Shown: positions 25,837 to 35,577, numbered from the stretch's first letter. The stretch is DNA of 64,000 nt from Alphaproteobacteria bacterium (GCA_016124655.1 WGNI01000002.1:248001-312000); one strand, 5' to 3'. The notes: generated from the letters alone by a model not told the origin. Numbers and translations: made by a program.

Positions 25837-25852
25837 CGGCGCGCTCCTTGCT
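25837..25852 (+). promoter_or_regulatory. Candidate sigma54 (-24/-12) promoter for the flippase gene
   Basis: CGGCGCG-CTCC-TTGCT: GG (25838-25839), ten bases, GC (25850-25851), 45 bases before ATG 25898. Near-identical copy of the element before the GT2 at 23941. Confidence 0.55.
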
Positions 25853-25897
25853 TGGCCTCGGTGCTGCGTCCGACTAGATTGGCGGACCGGGAATCCC

Positions 25898-27343
25898 ATG
25901 TCCGTTAAGAACCGCCTCAGTTCCGGCGTTGCGCAAATGTTCGGCGGCATATGGGTCGAGCAGGCCTTCGCGGCCGTCGCGATGATTCTCATCGCGCGCC
26001 AGCTTGGCGCGGAAGCCTTCGGCGTCGCGACGATGGCGATGGTGATCATCGTGGCGGGCGAAGTGCTCGTGCGCGAAACCGTTTCCGAATTTCTCATTCA
26101 GCGCTCGGAGCTGGAGGACGGTCACAAGGACGCCGTGTTCTGGAGCGTGACTGCGGTTGCGCTCGCCATTGCGGGGGGCGTGTTCTTCGCCGCGCCTGCA
26201 ATTGCTGGCCTTTACGGTCAAGCCGAGGTTGCGCCACTGCTGCAGGTCGGTGCGCTGTCGATTTTGTCGGTTGCGCTGGCGGCGACGCCCATCGCGCTTC
26301 TACGCCGTGAGCTTGCGTTTCGCACGCTGGCGATCCGGTCCGGACTGGGCGCTGCGGTCGGCGGGGTTGCAGGCGTGACCGCGGCCCTGATGGGCGCAGG
26401 GCCGTGGAGCTTGATTGTTCAGCGGCTGGCGCAAGCGCTCGCCAATGACGGCCTGATTTGGCTTGTGCATCCGTTTTGGCCGCGCTTGCGCGCGACGTCG
26501 GCGCACTGGCGCGACGTGGCGGCGTTTTCCTGGCGTGTGCTTGGCGTACGCGCGACGGAAGTGGCCGCCGTGCACACGCCGTCGGCGATCATTGGCGTGT
26601 TCGTTGGGCCGGCGGCGCTGGGCTATTACGCGGTGGCGTGGCGGTTCGTGGACACCTTGGTGTTTCTGTTGACCGCGCCGGTGCGCTATGTGGCGCAGCC
26701 GGCCTTCGCGGCCTTGAAACGCGGCGCGGGCGATCCTGCGCATCTGCTGAGCGAGATCAGCGAAGCGCTCAGCCTTGTGTCGTTCGCCAGCCTGTTGGGA
26801 TTGGCGGCGATCGCCGAGCCGCTGATTGTGACGTTCTTCGGACCGGATTGGTTGGCCGCAGCGTTGCCGCTGCAGATTTTATGTCTCGTGGGCATGTATT
26901 ACTCCATCGAACGACTGCACTTTTCGTTCTGTTTGGCGCTCGGCGTCACATCCACCCTGTTTTACGTGTCGCTGTTTGAAACGGCCTTGAGCGCGGCCAT
27001 GATGATTGCGTTTTCGCGCTTCGGTTTGCCGGCGGTCGCGCTTGCGCTTGCGGCTTCACTGGTGATCGCGTGGCCGCTCAGGCTGTGGGTGATCAAGCGG
27101 CTCACACATGCGCCGATTGCGCCGTACATGGCGTCCTATTTGCCGCCCTTGCTGGCGGCTGTGCTGATGGCTGGCGCCGCGCACGCGGCGATCCAGTATT
27201 TCGGGAACGCAGCCCCTCTCGCTGCGATGGCGATCGCCGTTGGCGTGGGCGTAACGCTTTATGCGGCATTGTGCTGGACACTGCTGCGCGCGCGCGTTGG
27301 GCGGGCATGGGCGCTGGCGCGTGAAGCGCGTGCGCAAGGATAG
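25898..27343 (+). CDS. Wzx-like oligosaccharide/polysaccharide flippase
   Basis: 481 residues with about twelve to fourteen membrane helices. The opening Gly-Gly-Ile-Trp-Val-Glu-Gln-Ala...Ile-Leu-Ile-Ala-Arg-Gln-Leu-Gly-Ala-Glu-Ala-Phe-Gly and later Ala-Leu-Gly-Tyr-Tyr-Ala-Val-Ala-Trp-Arg are typical of the PST/Wzx branch of the MOP superfamily. It would flip a lipid-linked sugar unit across the inner membrane. It is followed after nine bases by the GT39-like gene. No polymerase was identified in the window. Confidence 0.85.
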   Translation: MSVKNRLSSGVAQMFGGIWVEQAFAAVAMILIARQLGAEAFGVATMAMVIIVAGEVLVRETVSEFLIQRSELEDGHKDAVFWSVTAVALAIAGGVFFAAPAIAGLYGQAEVAPLLQVGALSILSVALAATPIALLRRELAFRTLAIRSGLGAAVGGVAGVTAALMGAGPWSLIVQRLAQALANDGLIWLVHPFWPRLRATSAHWRDVAAFSWRVLGVRATEVAAVHTPSAIIGVFVGPAALGYYAVAWRFVDTLVFLLTAPVRYVAQPAFAALKRGAGDPAHLLSEISEALSLVSFASLLGLAAIAEPLIVTFFGPDWLAAALPLQILCLVGMYYSIERLHFSFCLALGVTSTLFYVSLFETALSAAMMIAFSRFGLPAVALALAASLVIAWPLRLWVIKRLTHAPIAPYMASYLPPLLAAVLMAGAAHAAIQYFGNAAPLAAMAIAVGVGVTLYAALCWTLLRARVGRAWALAREARAQG

Positions 27344-27352
27344 GGGCAGGGC

Positions 27353-28888
27353 GTGCAGGAGATCAACGCACAGGATTCGCCACGGCGTTGGGAGTGGATC
27401 ACGCTGGGCGCAGTGATCGCGGTAGGCCTTGCGTTGCGCGTCTATCAACTCAATGCGCCGCTCTGGTTTGATGAGATCGTGACGGTTGTGGAGTTCGTGC
27501 GCGCGCCCTTCGCGCAGATCGCGGCTGACTATTCCACCTTCAACAATCACCTGTTCTACAGCCTGCAGGCCAAGGCGGCGACATTGCTGTTCGGCGAGGC
27601 GCCTTGGTCGGTGCGCTTGCCTGCGATGCTGTTTGGCATGGGCTCGATCTGGCTGACATGGCGGATCGCGCGGCGCGCCTCCACGCCTGCGGTCGCCTTG
27701 CTCGCGGCAGCGTTGATGGCGGGATCGTACCATCACATCTGGTTTTCGCAGAATGCGCGCGGCTACACCGAGTTGATGTTCTGGTCGCTGGCCGCGTACG
27801 CGGTGTTCAGCGAAAGCTTTGGGTCGAAGTCCATTACACGCTGGAGCGTGTTCGCCGCGTGTTTGGCTGCGGCGATGTACACGCATTTGACTGCCGCGTT
27901 CTTCATTGCCGCGCTTGGACTGACATATTGCGGGATGTTGGCGGCGCGTTGGTTGTTTCCAGCGGCGGCGCCCGCGTCTCTGCAGGCGCCGTCAGATCGC
28001 TGGGCGCAGTGGGCTCCGATGCTCGGCTTTGTCGGCGGCGGCGTGCTCACTCTGATCTTGTGCGCGCCGGCCTTGCCGCAGATGACGGCGCTTGTGTCCG
28101 CTGTCGATGAGACCTCCGCGCTCGACGTCATGAAAGAGTATCAGAACCCATTGTGGACGCTTCTTGAGGGCTTGCGCACGCTGGGCGGCGGGGATCCTTT
28201 GATCATGTTCGCGGCGCCGCTCGCGCTTGTGTTCATGGGTCTTGGCGCGGTTCGCATTTGGCGGCGCGAACCTGCCTTCGTGCTCGTATCCATTCTCCAA
28301 GTTCCAGTCACGCTGGCGGCGCTATCGGCCGCCTCGATGCGGATCTGGCCCCGGTTTTTCTTTACCGAGTTGGCGTTCGCGTTCGTGCTGATGGCGTGCG
28401 GCGCCTTGGTTGTCGCGGAGATCGTCGCGCGGTTCGTGAAACCGCTTACGCCGCGGCTCGCGTTTGGGTTGGGCGCGGCGGCGATGGTCGTCGCGTCGCT
28501 CGTTCTGGCTGCGCGCAATTACGCCGCGCCGAAGCAGGATTTTCCAGGCCCGATCGCGCTGTTGCAGCGTCTTGGCGCGCCGGCGCAGGCGGTCGGCGCC
28601 GTGGGTTGGGGATTTGTGCCTTATGATATCTATTTTGACACCGGATGGCGTTCCGTCGAAGCGGCACCGGATGTCGCGCAACTCTCCAATCCTGAGACTG
28701 GCCTCCGGTGGGTCGTAGTAGCGTTTCCAGCGCGCGCATTTCGCGAGCATCCCGATGTCGCGCGCCTTCTGGAGAGCGACTTCGAAGAGATCGCGTACTT
28801 TCCTGGAACGCTCGGCGATGGCGGGATTTTTGTGTTTGAGTCAAAAAAAGCCGCTGCCCGCGATGGAGTCAACGCGCCGCGGCCATAG
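27353..28888 (+). CDS. GT39-like membrane glycosyltransferase
   Basis: 511 residues, GTG start, with about ten membrane helices. The first loop has Pro-Leu-Trp-Phe-Asp-Glu-Ile-Val-Thr, the acidic motif of lipid-phosphate-sugar-dependent transferases, and His-His-Ile-Trp-Phe-Ser-Gln-Asn-Ala-Arg-Gly-Tyr matches the family. It ends on the plus strand overlapping the 3' end of the convergent GT4 gene by 20 bases. In the locus it could add a side sugar in the periplasm. Confidence 0.78.
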   Translation: MQEINAQDSPRRWEWITLGAVIAVGLALRVYQLNAPLWFDEIVTVVEFVRAPFAQIAADYSTFNNHLFYSLQAKAATLLFGEAPWSVRLPAMLFGMGSIWLTWRIARRASTPAVALLAAALMAGSYHHIWFSQNARGYTELMFWSLAAYAVFSESFGSKSITRWSVFAACLAAAMYTHLTAAFFIAALGLTYCGMLAARWLFPAAAPASLQAPSDRWAQWAPMLGFVGGGVLTLILCAPALPQMTALVSAVDETSALDVMKEYQNPLWTLLEGLRTLGGGDPLIMFAAPLALVFMGLGAVRIWRREPAFVLVSILQVPVTLAALSAASMRIWPRFFFTELAFAFVLMACGALVVAEIVARFVKPLTPRLAFGLGAAAMVVASLVLAARNYAAPKQDFPGPIALLQRLGAPAQAVGAVGWGFVPYDIYFDTGWRSVEAAPDVAQLSNPETGLRWVVVAFPARAFREHPDVARLLESDFEEIAYFPGTLGDGGIFVFESKKAAARDGVNAPRP

Positions 28889-30011
28889 ATTGGTACAGCG
28901 CTTCGATGCGCGCACACATAATGTCCGGCTGAAAGCGGTCCGCATGCGAGCGCTCCAGCGCCCCGGCGGACATGCGTTCGCGCAAACTTTCGTCGCTCGC
29001 GAGGTTCAACACCGCTCCGCTGATTGCGCTGATGTCGCCAATCGGCACGACGAAACCTGTATCGACTGTGATCAATTCACGCACACCGCCGCAATCTGTG
29101 GCGATGACGGGTCTTGCAGCCTGAAACGCCTCAACGATCGTGTACGGGAGCGCTTCCCAGCGCGATGTCAGGAGAAAGAAATCCGCAGCCTTTAGATAGA
29201 GGTGCGCCTCGTCGCTGCGGCCTACGAACGTCAGACCTTCCAGCGCGCCGCGCGCGGCGGCCAGCGCGCGCAATTGCGGCTCGTCCGGTCCATCGCCCAC
29301 GAGCGCGAATTTGATATCCGGGCGCGCCTGACGCACGCGCAGCGACGTTTCGATCAGCACGTCGATGCCTTTTTGGGCAGAGAGGCGTGCGATCGTGACG
29401 GCCAGAATGGTTCCGTTCTCGCCGAGCAATTGTTTGCGCAACGCGGCTGCGCGCGCGGGATCGGCGGCTGGCGGCGGCTTCACGCCAAGGCCGATGGCGG
29501 TAAGCTTCTCCGCTGGTACGCCGCCTATGTCGCGCAGAAGCTCTGCGCCATTTTCGCTGACGGAAATGATCTGCGTCGCCGCGAGCTTTGCGATCGCGCC
29601 ATACTGAGAAAGCCGCTCGGGCTCTGCGCCGTGAAAGGTTAACGCGATCGGCGTGCGCCGACCCAATGTCGCCAAGCGCGCCGTCAGCGCCGGCGCTGTT
29701 TCATGGGCGTGGATGATGTCCACCCGATTGCGCCGTAGCCATCCGCGCAATGTCGCGGCGCTGCGCAGGAGGCTTGTCACGCGGCTCGCTATGCCCGCGC
29801 CATAATCGCCTGTGGAGGCGCCTTGAGTATCGAGCGCAACGAAGCGCGCTTCTTTTGAGGCATCCAGCCAGGCGCCCGGCGTGCCGGCGAACGCAACCTC
29901 GTGACCGCGCGACCGCAGCCACGCGCCAAGCTCCAGCGCGTGGCGGGCGATGCCGCCGACGCCGAACTTCGTGCAGCAGATGAGTATGCGCAGGCGCTGA
30001 GATTCGCTCAT
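28869..30011 (-). CDS. Family 4 glycosyltransferase
   Basis: 380 residues, GT-B fold. N-terminal Ile-Leu-Ile-Cys-Cys-Thr-Lys-Phe-Gly-Val-Gly-Gly-Ile-Ala-Arg-His, the donor-side Ala-Arg-Leu-Ser-Ala-Gln-Lys-Gly-Ile-Asp and Thr-Ser-Arg-Trp-Glu-Ala-Leu-Pro-Tyr...Glu-Ala-Phe-Gln (E-X7-E-like) are diagnostic. ATG 30011 is preferred over an in-frame start at 30134, which would run into the divergent GT4 gene. Ribosome site weak. Confidence 0.82.
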   Translation of the reverse strand: MSESQRLRILICCTKFGVGGIARHALELGAWLRSRGHEVAFAGTPGAWLDASKEARFVALDTQGASTGDYGAGIASRVTSLLRSAATLRGWLRRNRVDIIHAHETAPALTARLATLGRRTPIALTFHGAEPERLSQYGAIAKLAATQIISVSENGAELLRDIGGVPAEKLTAIGLGVKPPPAADPARAAALRKQLLGENGTILAVTIARLSAQKGIDVLIETSLRVRQARPDIKFALVGDGPDEPQLRALAAARGALEGLTFVGRSDEAHLYLKAADFFLLTSRWEALPYTIVEAFQAARPVIATDCGGVRELITVDTGFVVPIGDISAISGAVLNLASDESLRERMSAGALERSHADRFQPDIMCARIEALYQSMAAAR

Positions 30012-30087
30012 CACGCGGCTTTTAAGAGAATGCAGGCCATCGTGTATAGGTTTTGCATGGCCGCGGCGGCGCGGCGGAGGCGAGGGC

Positions 30088-31254
30088 GTGCAAAAAACGG
30101 TCCATATCGGCATCGACGCCACATGTTGGGTCAACGATCGCGGCTATGGCCGGTTTACGCGATCGCTGGTGGCTGCGCTCGCGGCGCGCGAATCGACCTT
30201 CCGCTACACGCTCGTGTTTGACGCCGCGCCTGCGTCTGGTTTGCCCGAAGGCGTCGAGATCATCGAGGCAGGCGCGCGCCGCGCGGCGAAAACAGCGAGC
30301 GCGACCCGCTCGCCGCTGCACCTGGTGAATGTTGCACGCACCGCCGCCGCAGCGCGCTTTGATCTTTATTTCTATCCCGCGGTGTTTTCCTATTATCCAT
30401 TGCCTGCGCGCACGCCGTGCGTCGTGTGTTTCCATGACGCGACGGCGGAACGGTTTCCCGATCTGATCTTTCCTTCGAAGGCGAATTTCTGGCTCTGGCG
30501 TGCGAAGACGGCGCTGGCGATCGCGCAATCGACGCGCGCGATGACGATCTCGCAGTCTTCGGCGCGCGACCTGGAGACGATCCTGCGCATTCCGCCGGCG
30601 AAGATCGACGTGATCACGGAAGGTCCCGCCGCGGCGTTTCGCGCGCGGCCGGTGGATCGCGCCGCGGTTCTGGCGCGCTACGGTCTTCCGGAGGAAGCTC
30701 GAACGCTTGTCTATGTCGGCGGATTCAATCGCCACAAGAATGTCATCGGCTTGCTGCGGGCCATGCCAGCCGTTGTGCGCGCGCATCCCGAGGCACGGTT
30801 GGTCATCGTCGGAGATCTCTCGGGGCGCGGATTCTGGGACAATCGCGACGAACTGATGGGCGCCGCGGAAAGTGATCCGTCGTTGCGCCAGAGGATCGTG
30901 TTTCCGGGTTATGTGCCGGATGAGGATCTATGCGACCTATTCAATGCTTCGGATGCGCTTGTGTTTCCCTCGCTGTGGGAGGGCTTCGGCTTGCCGGCGG
31001 TGGAGGCGATGGCGTGCGGATTGCCGGTTTTGTCCAGCAATGTTTCCAGTCTCCCGGAAATTGTCGGGGACGCGGGCGTCTATTTCGATCCTTCGCGTGA
31101 GGAAGCGATCGCGGACGCCATCAACGGCTTTCTCGATGCGCCGCATTCGTGGCCGGCGCTGAAACAAAGGGCGTTGGCGCGCGCAGCCTTGTTCACCTGG
31201 GACCGTGCGGCCGAGCTTGCCGAGGCATCGTTTCGCAAGGCCCTTAAACGCTAA
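30088..31254 (+). CDS. Family 4 glycosyltransferase
   Basis: 388 residues, GTG start with GGAGG twelve bases upstream. N-terminal Ile-Gly-Ile-Asp-Ala-Thr-Cys-Trp...Gly-Tyr-Gly-Arg-Phe, then Val-Gly-Gly-Phe-Asn-Arg-His-Lys-Asn and Pro-Ser-Leu-Trp-Glu-Gly-Phe-Gly-Leu-Pro-Ala-Val-Glu-Ala-Met-Ala, the classic GT4 donor site. Last gene of the glycan locus; convergent with smc. Confidence 0.87.
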   Translation: MQKTVHIGIDATCWVNDRGYGRFTRSLVAALAARESTFRYTLVFDAAPASGLPEGVEIIEAGARRAAKTASATRSPLHLVNVARTAAAARFDLYFYPAVFSYYPLPARTPCVVCFHDATAERFPDLIFPSKANFWLWRAKTALAIAQSTRAMTISQSSARDLETILRIPPAKIDVITEGPAAAFRARPVDRAAVLARYGLPEEARTLVYVGGFNRHKNVIGLLRAMPAVVRAHPEARLVIVGDLSGRGFWDNRDELMGAAESDPSLRQRIVFPGYVPDEDLCDLFNASDALVFPSLWEGFGLPAVEAMACGLPVLSSNVSSLPEIVGDAGVYFDPSREEAIADAINGFLDAPHSWPALKQRALARAALFTWDRAAELAEASFRKALKR

Positions 31255-31266
31255 TTCTTGTCGCGA

Positions 31267-34200
31267 TCACACTGCCGCCAATTGCCGTGCGCGGCCGAGA
31301 TCGACGCTCACGAGCTGCGAAACGCCCGGCTCCACCATTGTCACGCCAAAGAGCCTGTCCATGCGCGACATGGTGACTGGATTGTGCGTGATGACAATGA
31401 AGCGCGTGTCGGTGCGTTTGCGCATTTCATCCAGCATGCGGCAGAAGCGGTCGACGTTTGCGTCATCGAGCGGCGCGTCGACTTCGTCCAGCACGCACAG
31501 CGGCGCAGGGTTGGCGAGGAACACTGCGAAGATGAGCGCGGTCGCCGTGAGCGCCTGTTCGCCGCCGCTCATCAAGGACAGGGCGGAAAGTTTTTTTCCA
31601 GGAGGTTGTGCGAGCACCTCCAGGCCAGCCGCCAGCGGATCGTCATTTTCGGTCAGATGAAGCGATGCGGCGCCGCCCTCGAACAGCGTTTGAAACAACG
31701 CCGTGAAGTTGGCGTTGACCTTCTCGAACGCAGCGAGCAGGCGCGTGCGGCCTTCGGCGTTCAATTGCCCGATCGCACGGCGCAGTTTTGTGACTGCGGC
31801 CTCCACGTCGGCTTTCTCGTGGCTAAGTTCTGTGATGCGCGCCTGGGCTTCACTGAGTTCTTCTTCCGCGCGCAGATTCACGGGACCGGCGCTGTCGCGC
31901 TCGCGCTTGAGGCGGTCCAGCTTTTTCTCAAGATCATCCAGCGGCCCTGTCGATAGTGCAGATACAGCGAGCGGGCCCGCGACGCCGATCAGCGCTTCGC
32001 TCGGTTGGCCGACCGTTTCCAGCGCATACGCCTCTTCGTGGGTCAGCCGCTCCTGCACCGCGGTCAATCGCGCGGCGGCGCTGGCGCGCGCTTCGCGCGC
32101 GGAGGCATGGGCGCGCTCGGCGTCACGGGCGGCGGCTTCGGCTTCGCGGATCGCGGTTTCGCTTTCAGCGACGCGGTCGCCGGCGGCCTTCACGCGGTCT
32201 TCGGCGGTCTTTTCTTCCGCGAGCAGGGATTCAAGAGCGCGACGAGCGTGCTCCGGTTTGGCTGCGGCTTGGGCTGCAGCGTCGCCTAATTTTTTGCGCT
32301 CGGCGGCCAACGCCATCAGCCGCGTCTGCGCCGACGCGCCGCGTTCGCGCCAGAGCGTAATGTCTTTTTTCCAGGCCTCGATGCGCGCGGCGCGCGCTTC
32401 AAGATCGCGTTGCAGGCTCACGACCGCAGCGCGTGCGTCGGCCGCTTCGGTGCGGGCGGCATGCATGGCCTCGCGCGCGCCTTCGAGGGCGGCTTCGTCG
32501 AGCGGCTTTGACGTCGAGGCGGCATCGCGCGCGGCGCTCAGCGCCGCCTCGGCTTCAGCGCGTTCGGCGGCGAGGGCAAATTGCGCCTCGATCAATTCTT
32601 CGCGGCGGGCCTTTGCGCGCGCAATTTCGGCGGCCAATGCATCGCGAATGCTTTCGGCTTGAACCGACTTGGGGGCTGTCTCCAACGCCGCGGCGCGCGC
32701 GTTGGCGGCGGCTGCATTGGCCTTTGCGCGCGCGGTCTTGGCTTTTTCCCAGTCCGCCTTGGCGGTCTCTGCATTGGCTTGCGCGCGGCGCAAGGATTCA
32801 CGCACGGCCTTCAAGCGATTTCTCTGCTCCAGGCGGGCTGCGTTCGGCGCTGGCGCGGCGGGCGTGCGCACGAAGCCGTCCCAGCGCCATAAATCGCCAT
32901 TGCGGGAGACCAGCCGCATGCCAGGCTGCAATTGTTTCTGGAGCGGTAAACCATCATCCACCACGCCGATCAACGCCAGGCGCGCGGCCAGAGCGTCGGG
33001 CGCGCGCACGACTGCGTTCAGGCTGACGACGCCGTCGGGCCAAACCACTTCAGGAATCTCGCCGCCGCGCCAGGACTGCGCCGCCCGCGCATCGAGGCTG
33101 GCGTCGAGATCTTCGCCGAGGGCTGCTGCGAGCGCTTTTTCGTAACCCGGCTCGACGTGCACATCGCCGAGCACGGCGGCGTATTTCGACTTCTGCGGCT
33201 GCGCTGCGATCGCTTCGAGCGCACGGGTTTCCGCCGCGAGCTTGTCGGCTGCGGCCTGCGATTCGCGGTGCCGCGACCAGGCCTTTTCCTCCGCGCCAAT
33301 CGCGGCCTTCAAATCCGCTTCGATGTCGGCCAGCGCCGCCTGCGCCGCGTCGGCCGTTGCGCGGGCTGCGTCGGCGGCCGCGATCACTTGCATGCGGCGC
33401 GCCTCCAGGGCGCTGGCGTCGGGCAGAGACGACACGGACGTTTCGATCTGGCGCGCGCGGTCCTCCACGCGTTTCAACGCTCGTTCCGCGGCGGCGGCCG
33501 ATTCCGCCAAGGCGCCGGCGCGCGCCTTATCGGCCGCGGCATCGCGCGCGAGGGCCTCATAGGCCTGCTCCGCGACCGTTCTTGCGTCCTCTGCATGCTT
33601 TGCGGTTTGCGCAAGCTTGTCCAAAGCGGCTGAGTCGCCATGGTCTCCGCCTTTGTCGGCGCTGATGTCGCGCTCCAGTCGCGCGATCATGTCGACGGCG
33701 TCGGCGGCGGCCTGGCGTTCGCGCGTTTCATCGGCGTCCACGCGGGCGATGTCGGCTTGCAGACGGTCCAGCGCGGATTGCGCTTCCTGCACGTCGCGCT
33801 CCAGCCCGACGCGAACGCCTTCCAGGCGGCGGAGGACCGCGGCGGCGATCATTTCTTCCTCGCGCAAGGGCGCCAACCCCTCGCGCAGCGATTCCAGTTT
33901 CGCTGCCGATGCGCTTGCAGCGGCGGCGGAGGAGGCGACTTCGCGTTCGCATGCGCGCACCGCTTCTTCCTGTGCGGCGGCGCTTGCGCGCAGCGCCATC
34001 CAGCGTCGATGCAGCAGAAGCGCCTCGTGCTGGCGGATGGCTTGCGCCAGGCCGCGATATCGCTCGGCCTGTTTGGCTTGGCGCCTGAGCGCTGCGGCCT
34101 GCGCTTCGATCTCGGCGAGGATTTCCTCCAGCCGTGACAAGTTGGTTTCCGCCGCGCGCAACTTCAAATCGGCTTCGTGCCGGCGCGCATGCAGACCCGC

Positions 34201-34710
34201 GACGCCGGCGGCTTCCTCCAGAATGCGTCGGCGATTTTCGGGCTTCGCTGCGATCAATTCGCTCACTTGGCCTTGCCGCACGAGCGCGGGCGAATTGGCG
34301 CCGGTGGAGGCGTCGGCAAACAGGAGCTGCACGTCCTTGGCGCGCACTTCCTTGCCGTTGATGCGATAGGTCGAGCCTAGGCCGCGACGGATGCGGCGGG
34401 AAATTTCCAGCGTGTCTTCTTTCGCGAAGTCGCCGGGCGCTTTGCCGAAGGCGTCGGCCAGAACGAGCGTCACTTCGGCGTGTTCGCGCGCGGGCCGTGC
34501 GGCGGAGCCTGCGAAGATCACGGATTCCATGTCGTCGGCGCGCATGGACTTGGCCGACGTTGTGCCCATCGCCCAGCGCACGGCTTCCAGCAGATTGGAT
34601 TTTCCGCACCCGTTGGGGCCGACAACGCCGGTCAGCCCCGCTTCGATGGGCGCGCGAACGGGGTCCACAAAGGATTTGAATCCAGCCAGGCGGAGTTCGG
34701 TAATATGCAC
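31267..34710 (-). CDS. smc: Chromosome segregation protein SMC
   Basis: 1147 residues. The N-terminal ATPase half has Walker A Gly-Pro-Asn-Gly-Cys-Gly-Lys-Ser-Asn; a long coiled coil is interrupted by the hinge at residues ~520-640; the C-terminal half has the signature Leu-Met-Ser-Gly-Gly-Glu-Gln and Walker B Leu-Cys-Val-Leu-Asp-Glu-Val-Asp. It organises the chromosome in cooperation with ScpAB. It lies with dsbA-like, dciA-like, mutY and ccrM genes, as in Caulobacter. Confidence 0.97.
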   Translation of the reverse strand: MHITELRLAGFKSFVDPVRAPIEAGLTGVVGPNGCGKSNLLEAVRWAMGTTSAKSMRADDMESVIFAGSAARPAREHAEVTLVLADAFGKAPGDFAKEDTLEISRRIRRGLGSTYRINGKEVRAKDVQLLFADASTGANSPALVRQGQVSELIAAKPENRRRILEEAAGVAGLHARRHEADLKLRAAETNLSRLEEILAEIEAQAAALRRQAKQAERYRGLAQAIRQHEALLLHRRWMALRASAAAQEEAVRACEREVASSAAAASASAAKLESLREGLAPLREEEMIAAAVLRRLEGVRVGLERDVQEAQSALDRLQADIARVDADETRERQAAADAVDMIARLERDISADKGGDHGDSAALDKLAQTAKHAEDARTVAEQAYEALARDAAADKARAGALAESAAAAERALKRVEDRARQIETSVSSLPDASALEARRMQVIAAADAARATADAAQAALADIEADLKAAIGAEEKAWSRHRESQAAADKLAAETRALEAIAAQPQKSKYAAVLGDVHVEPGYEKALAAALGEDLDASLDARAAQSWRGGEIPEVVWPDGVVSLNAVVRAPDALAARLALIGVVDDGLPLQKQLQPGMRLVSRNGDLWRWDGFVRTPAAPAPNAARLEQRNRLKAVRESLRRAQANAETAKADWEKAKTARAKANAAAANARAAALETAPKSVQAESIRDALAAEIARAKARREELIEAQFALAAERAEAEAALSAARDAASTSKPLDEAALEGAREAMHAARTEAADARAAVVSLQRDLEARAARIEAWKKDITLWRERGASAQTRLMALAAERKKLGDAAAQAAAKPEHARRALESLLAEEKTAEDRVKAAGDRVAESETAIREAEAAARDAERAHASAREARASAAARLTAVQERLTHEEAYALETVGQPSEALIGVAGPLAVSALSTGPLDDLEKKLDRLKRERDSAGPVNLRAEEELSEAQARITELSHEKADVEAAVTKLRRAIGQLNAEGRTRLLAAFEKVNANFTALFQTLFEGGAASLHLTENDDPLAAGLEVLAQPPGKKLSALSLMSGGEQALTATALIFAVFLANPAPLCVLDEVDAPLDDANVDRFCRMLDEMRKRTDTRFIVITHNPVTMSRMDRLFGVTMVEPGVSQLVSVDLGRARQLAAV

Positions 34711-34812
34711 GCTTGGGGCTTACCTCTGCGCGTTCTGCGCGGGCGGCGGCAGCTTAGGGCGGCGCAGAACGGCCGCAATCTATGGCGTGGGCCTTAAAAG
34801 GGCGTAGCGCTT

Positions 34813-35448
34813 TCACGCGCTGAGCTTGGCGTCGATGGCAGCGGCGAACGCCTCATAGGGCGCTTCGCCGGGCACTTCGAGCCGTTCACCATTGAGCAAG
34901 AAAGTTGGCGTGCCGGTAATGTTGAATTGCTGGGCGTCTTCGACCACCTGGCGGATGCGGGCGGAGCCGGCTTCATCGGCGATGCAGGCTTCCACTTGTT
35001 CCGCGGACAGCCCAGCGGCGCGCCCGATATCGATCAGCTTGCCGCGCACGCCTTCATAAGAGCCCGTCTCGATGATCTGGCGCTGCTGGGCGAAGAGCAC
35101 GCTCAGGCGATCATAATATTGTTCGGTCGAGGCGCCGCCGCAGCGCGCGACTTGAAATCCCGCGACCGCCACGGGAACCGGCGGGGTAGGGTATTCGCGG
35201 AATGCGAAACGTAGGCGGCCGGTGTCGATGTAATTGGCCTTCACTTCCGGCCAGGCGCCAGCGTGAAACGAGGCGCAATGCGGGCAGGTCAGCGAGGCAT
35301 ATTCGATGAGCAAAGGCGCGTTTTCCGCGCCCCGCGCGGCCAGCAGCATGTCGCCGGCGCTGACGGCTGCGGTTCCGCCGCCGCCGCTGCAGGCTGCCGC
35401 GAGCGCGCCCGCGCCGAGAAGCAGCGTCGTGCGGCGAGTGATGATCAT
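34813..35448 (-). CDS. DsbA-family thiol-disulfide protein (exported)
   Basis: 211 residues. An Arg-Arg-containing signal segment ends near a cysteine (Leu-Ala-Ala-Ala-Cys-Ser-Gly), so it may be a lipoprotein or Tat-exported. The redox motif Cys-Pro-His-Cys (Leu-Thr-Cys-Pro-His-Cys-Ala-Ser-Phe) and the cis-Pro segment Thr-Gly-Thr-Pro-Thr-Phe mark the DsbA/DSBA-like thioredoxin fold. It would act on periplasmic proteins. It precedes smc by 102 bases on the same strand; this gap holds no gene. Confidence 0.85.
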   Translation of the reverse strand: MIITRRTTLLLGAGALAAACSGGGGTAAVSAGDMLLAARGAENAPLLIEYASLTCPHCASFHAGAWPEVKANYIDTGRLRFAFREYPTPPVPVAVAGFQVARCGGASTEQYYDRLSVLFAQQRQIIETGSYEGVRGKLIDIGRAAGLSAEQVEACIADEAGSARIRQVVEDAQQFNITGTPTFLLNGERLEVPGEAPYEAFAAAIDAKLSA

Positions 35449-35545
35449 GCCAGGCTCCAGACTTTGGGTCGCGAGCCTCTAACGCAAAGATTGCGGCGAG
35501 GCAAAGGCCGCGGCTTGCCTTCCCCCACCCCTGGCCGCACGCTGG

Positions 35546-35560
35546 CTTCCCTTAGGGAAG
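35546..35560. repeat. Perfect 15-bp palindrome upstream of the small ORF
   Basis: CTTCCCT (35546-35552) and AGGGAAG (35554-35560) pair around one central base, about 10 bases before the GGAGG of the small gene at 35578. A possible operator. Confidence 0.5.
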
Positions 35561-35577
35561 AAACCAGGAGGATCGTC

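Noticed and set aside
30012..30087. sigma54-like element between the two GT4 genes
   Set aside because: I looked for GG-N10-GC with TTGC on both strands and found none.
34711..34812. CtrA-like box upstream of smc
   Set aside because: Only single TTAA half sites with no second half at N7.
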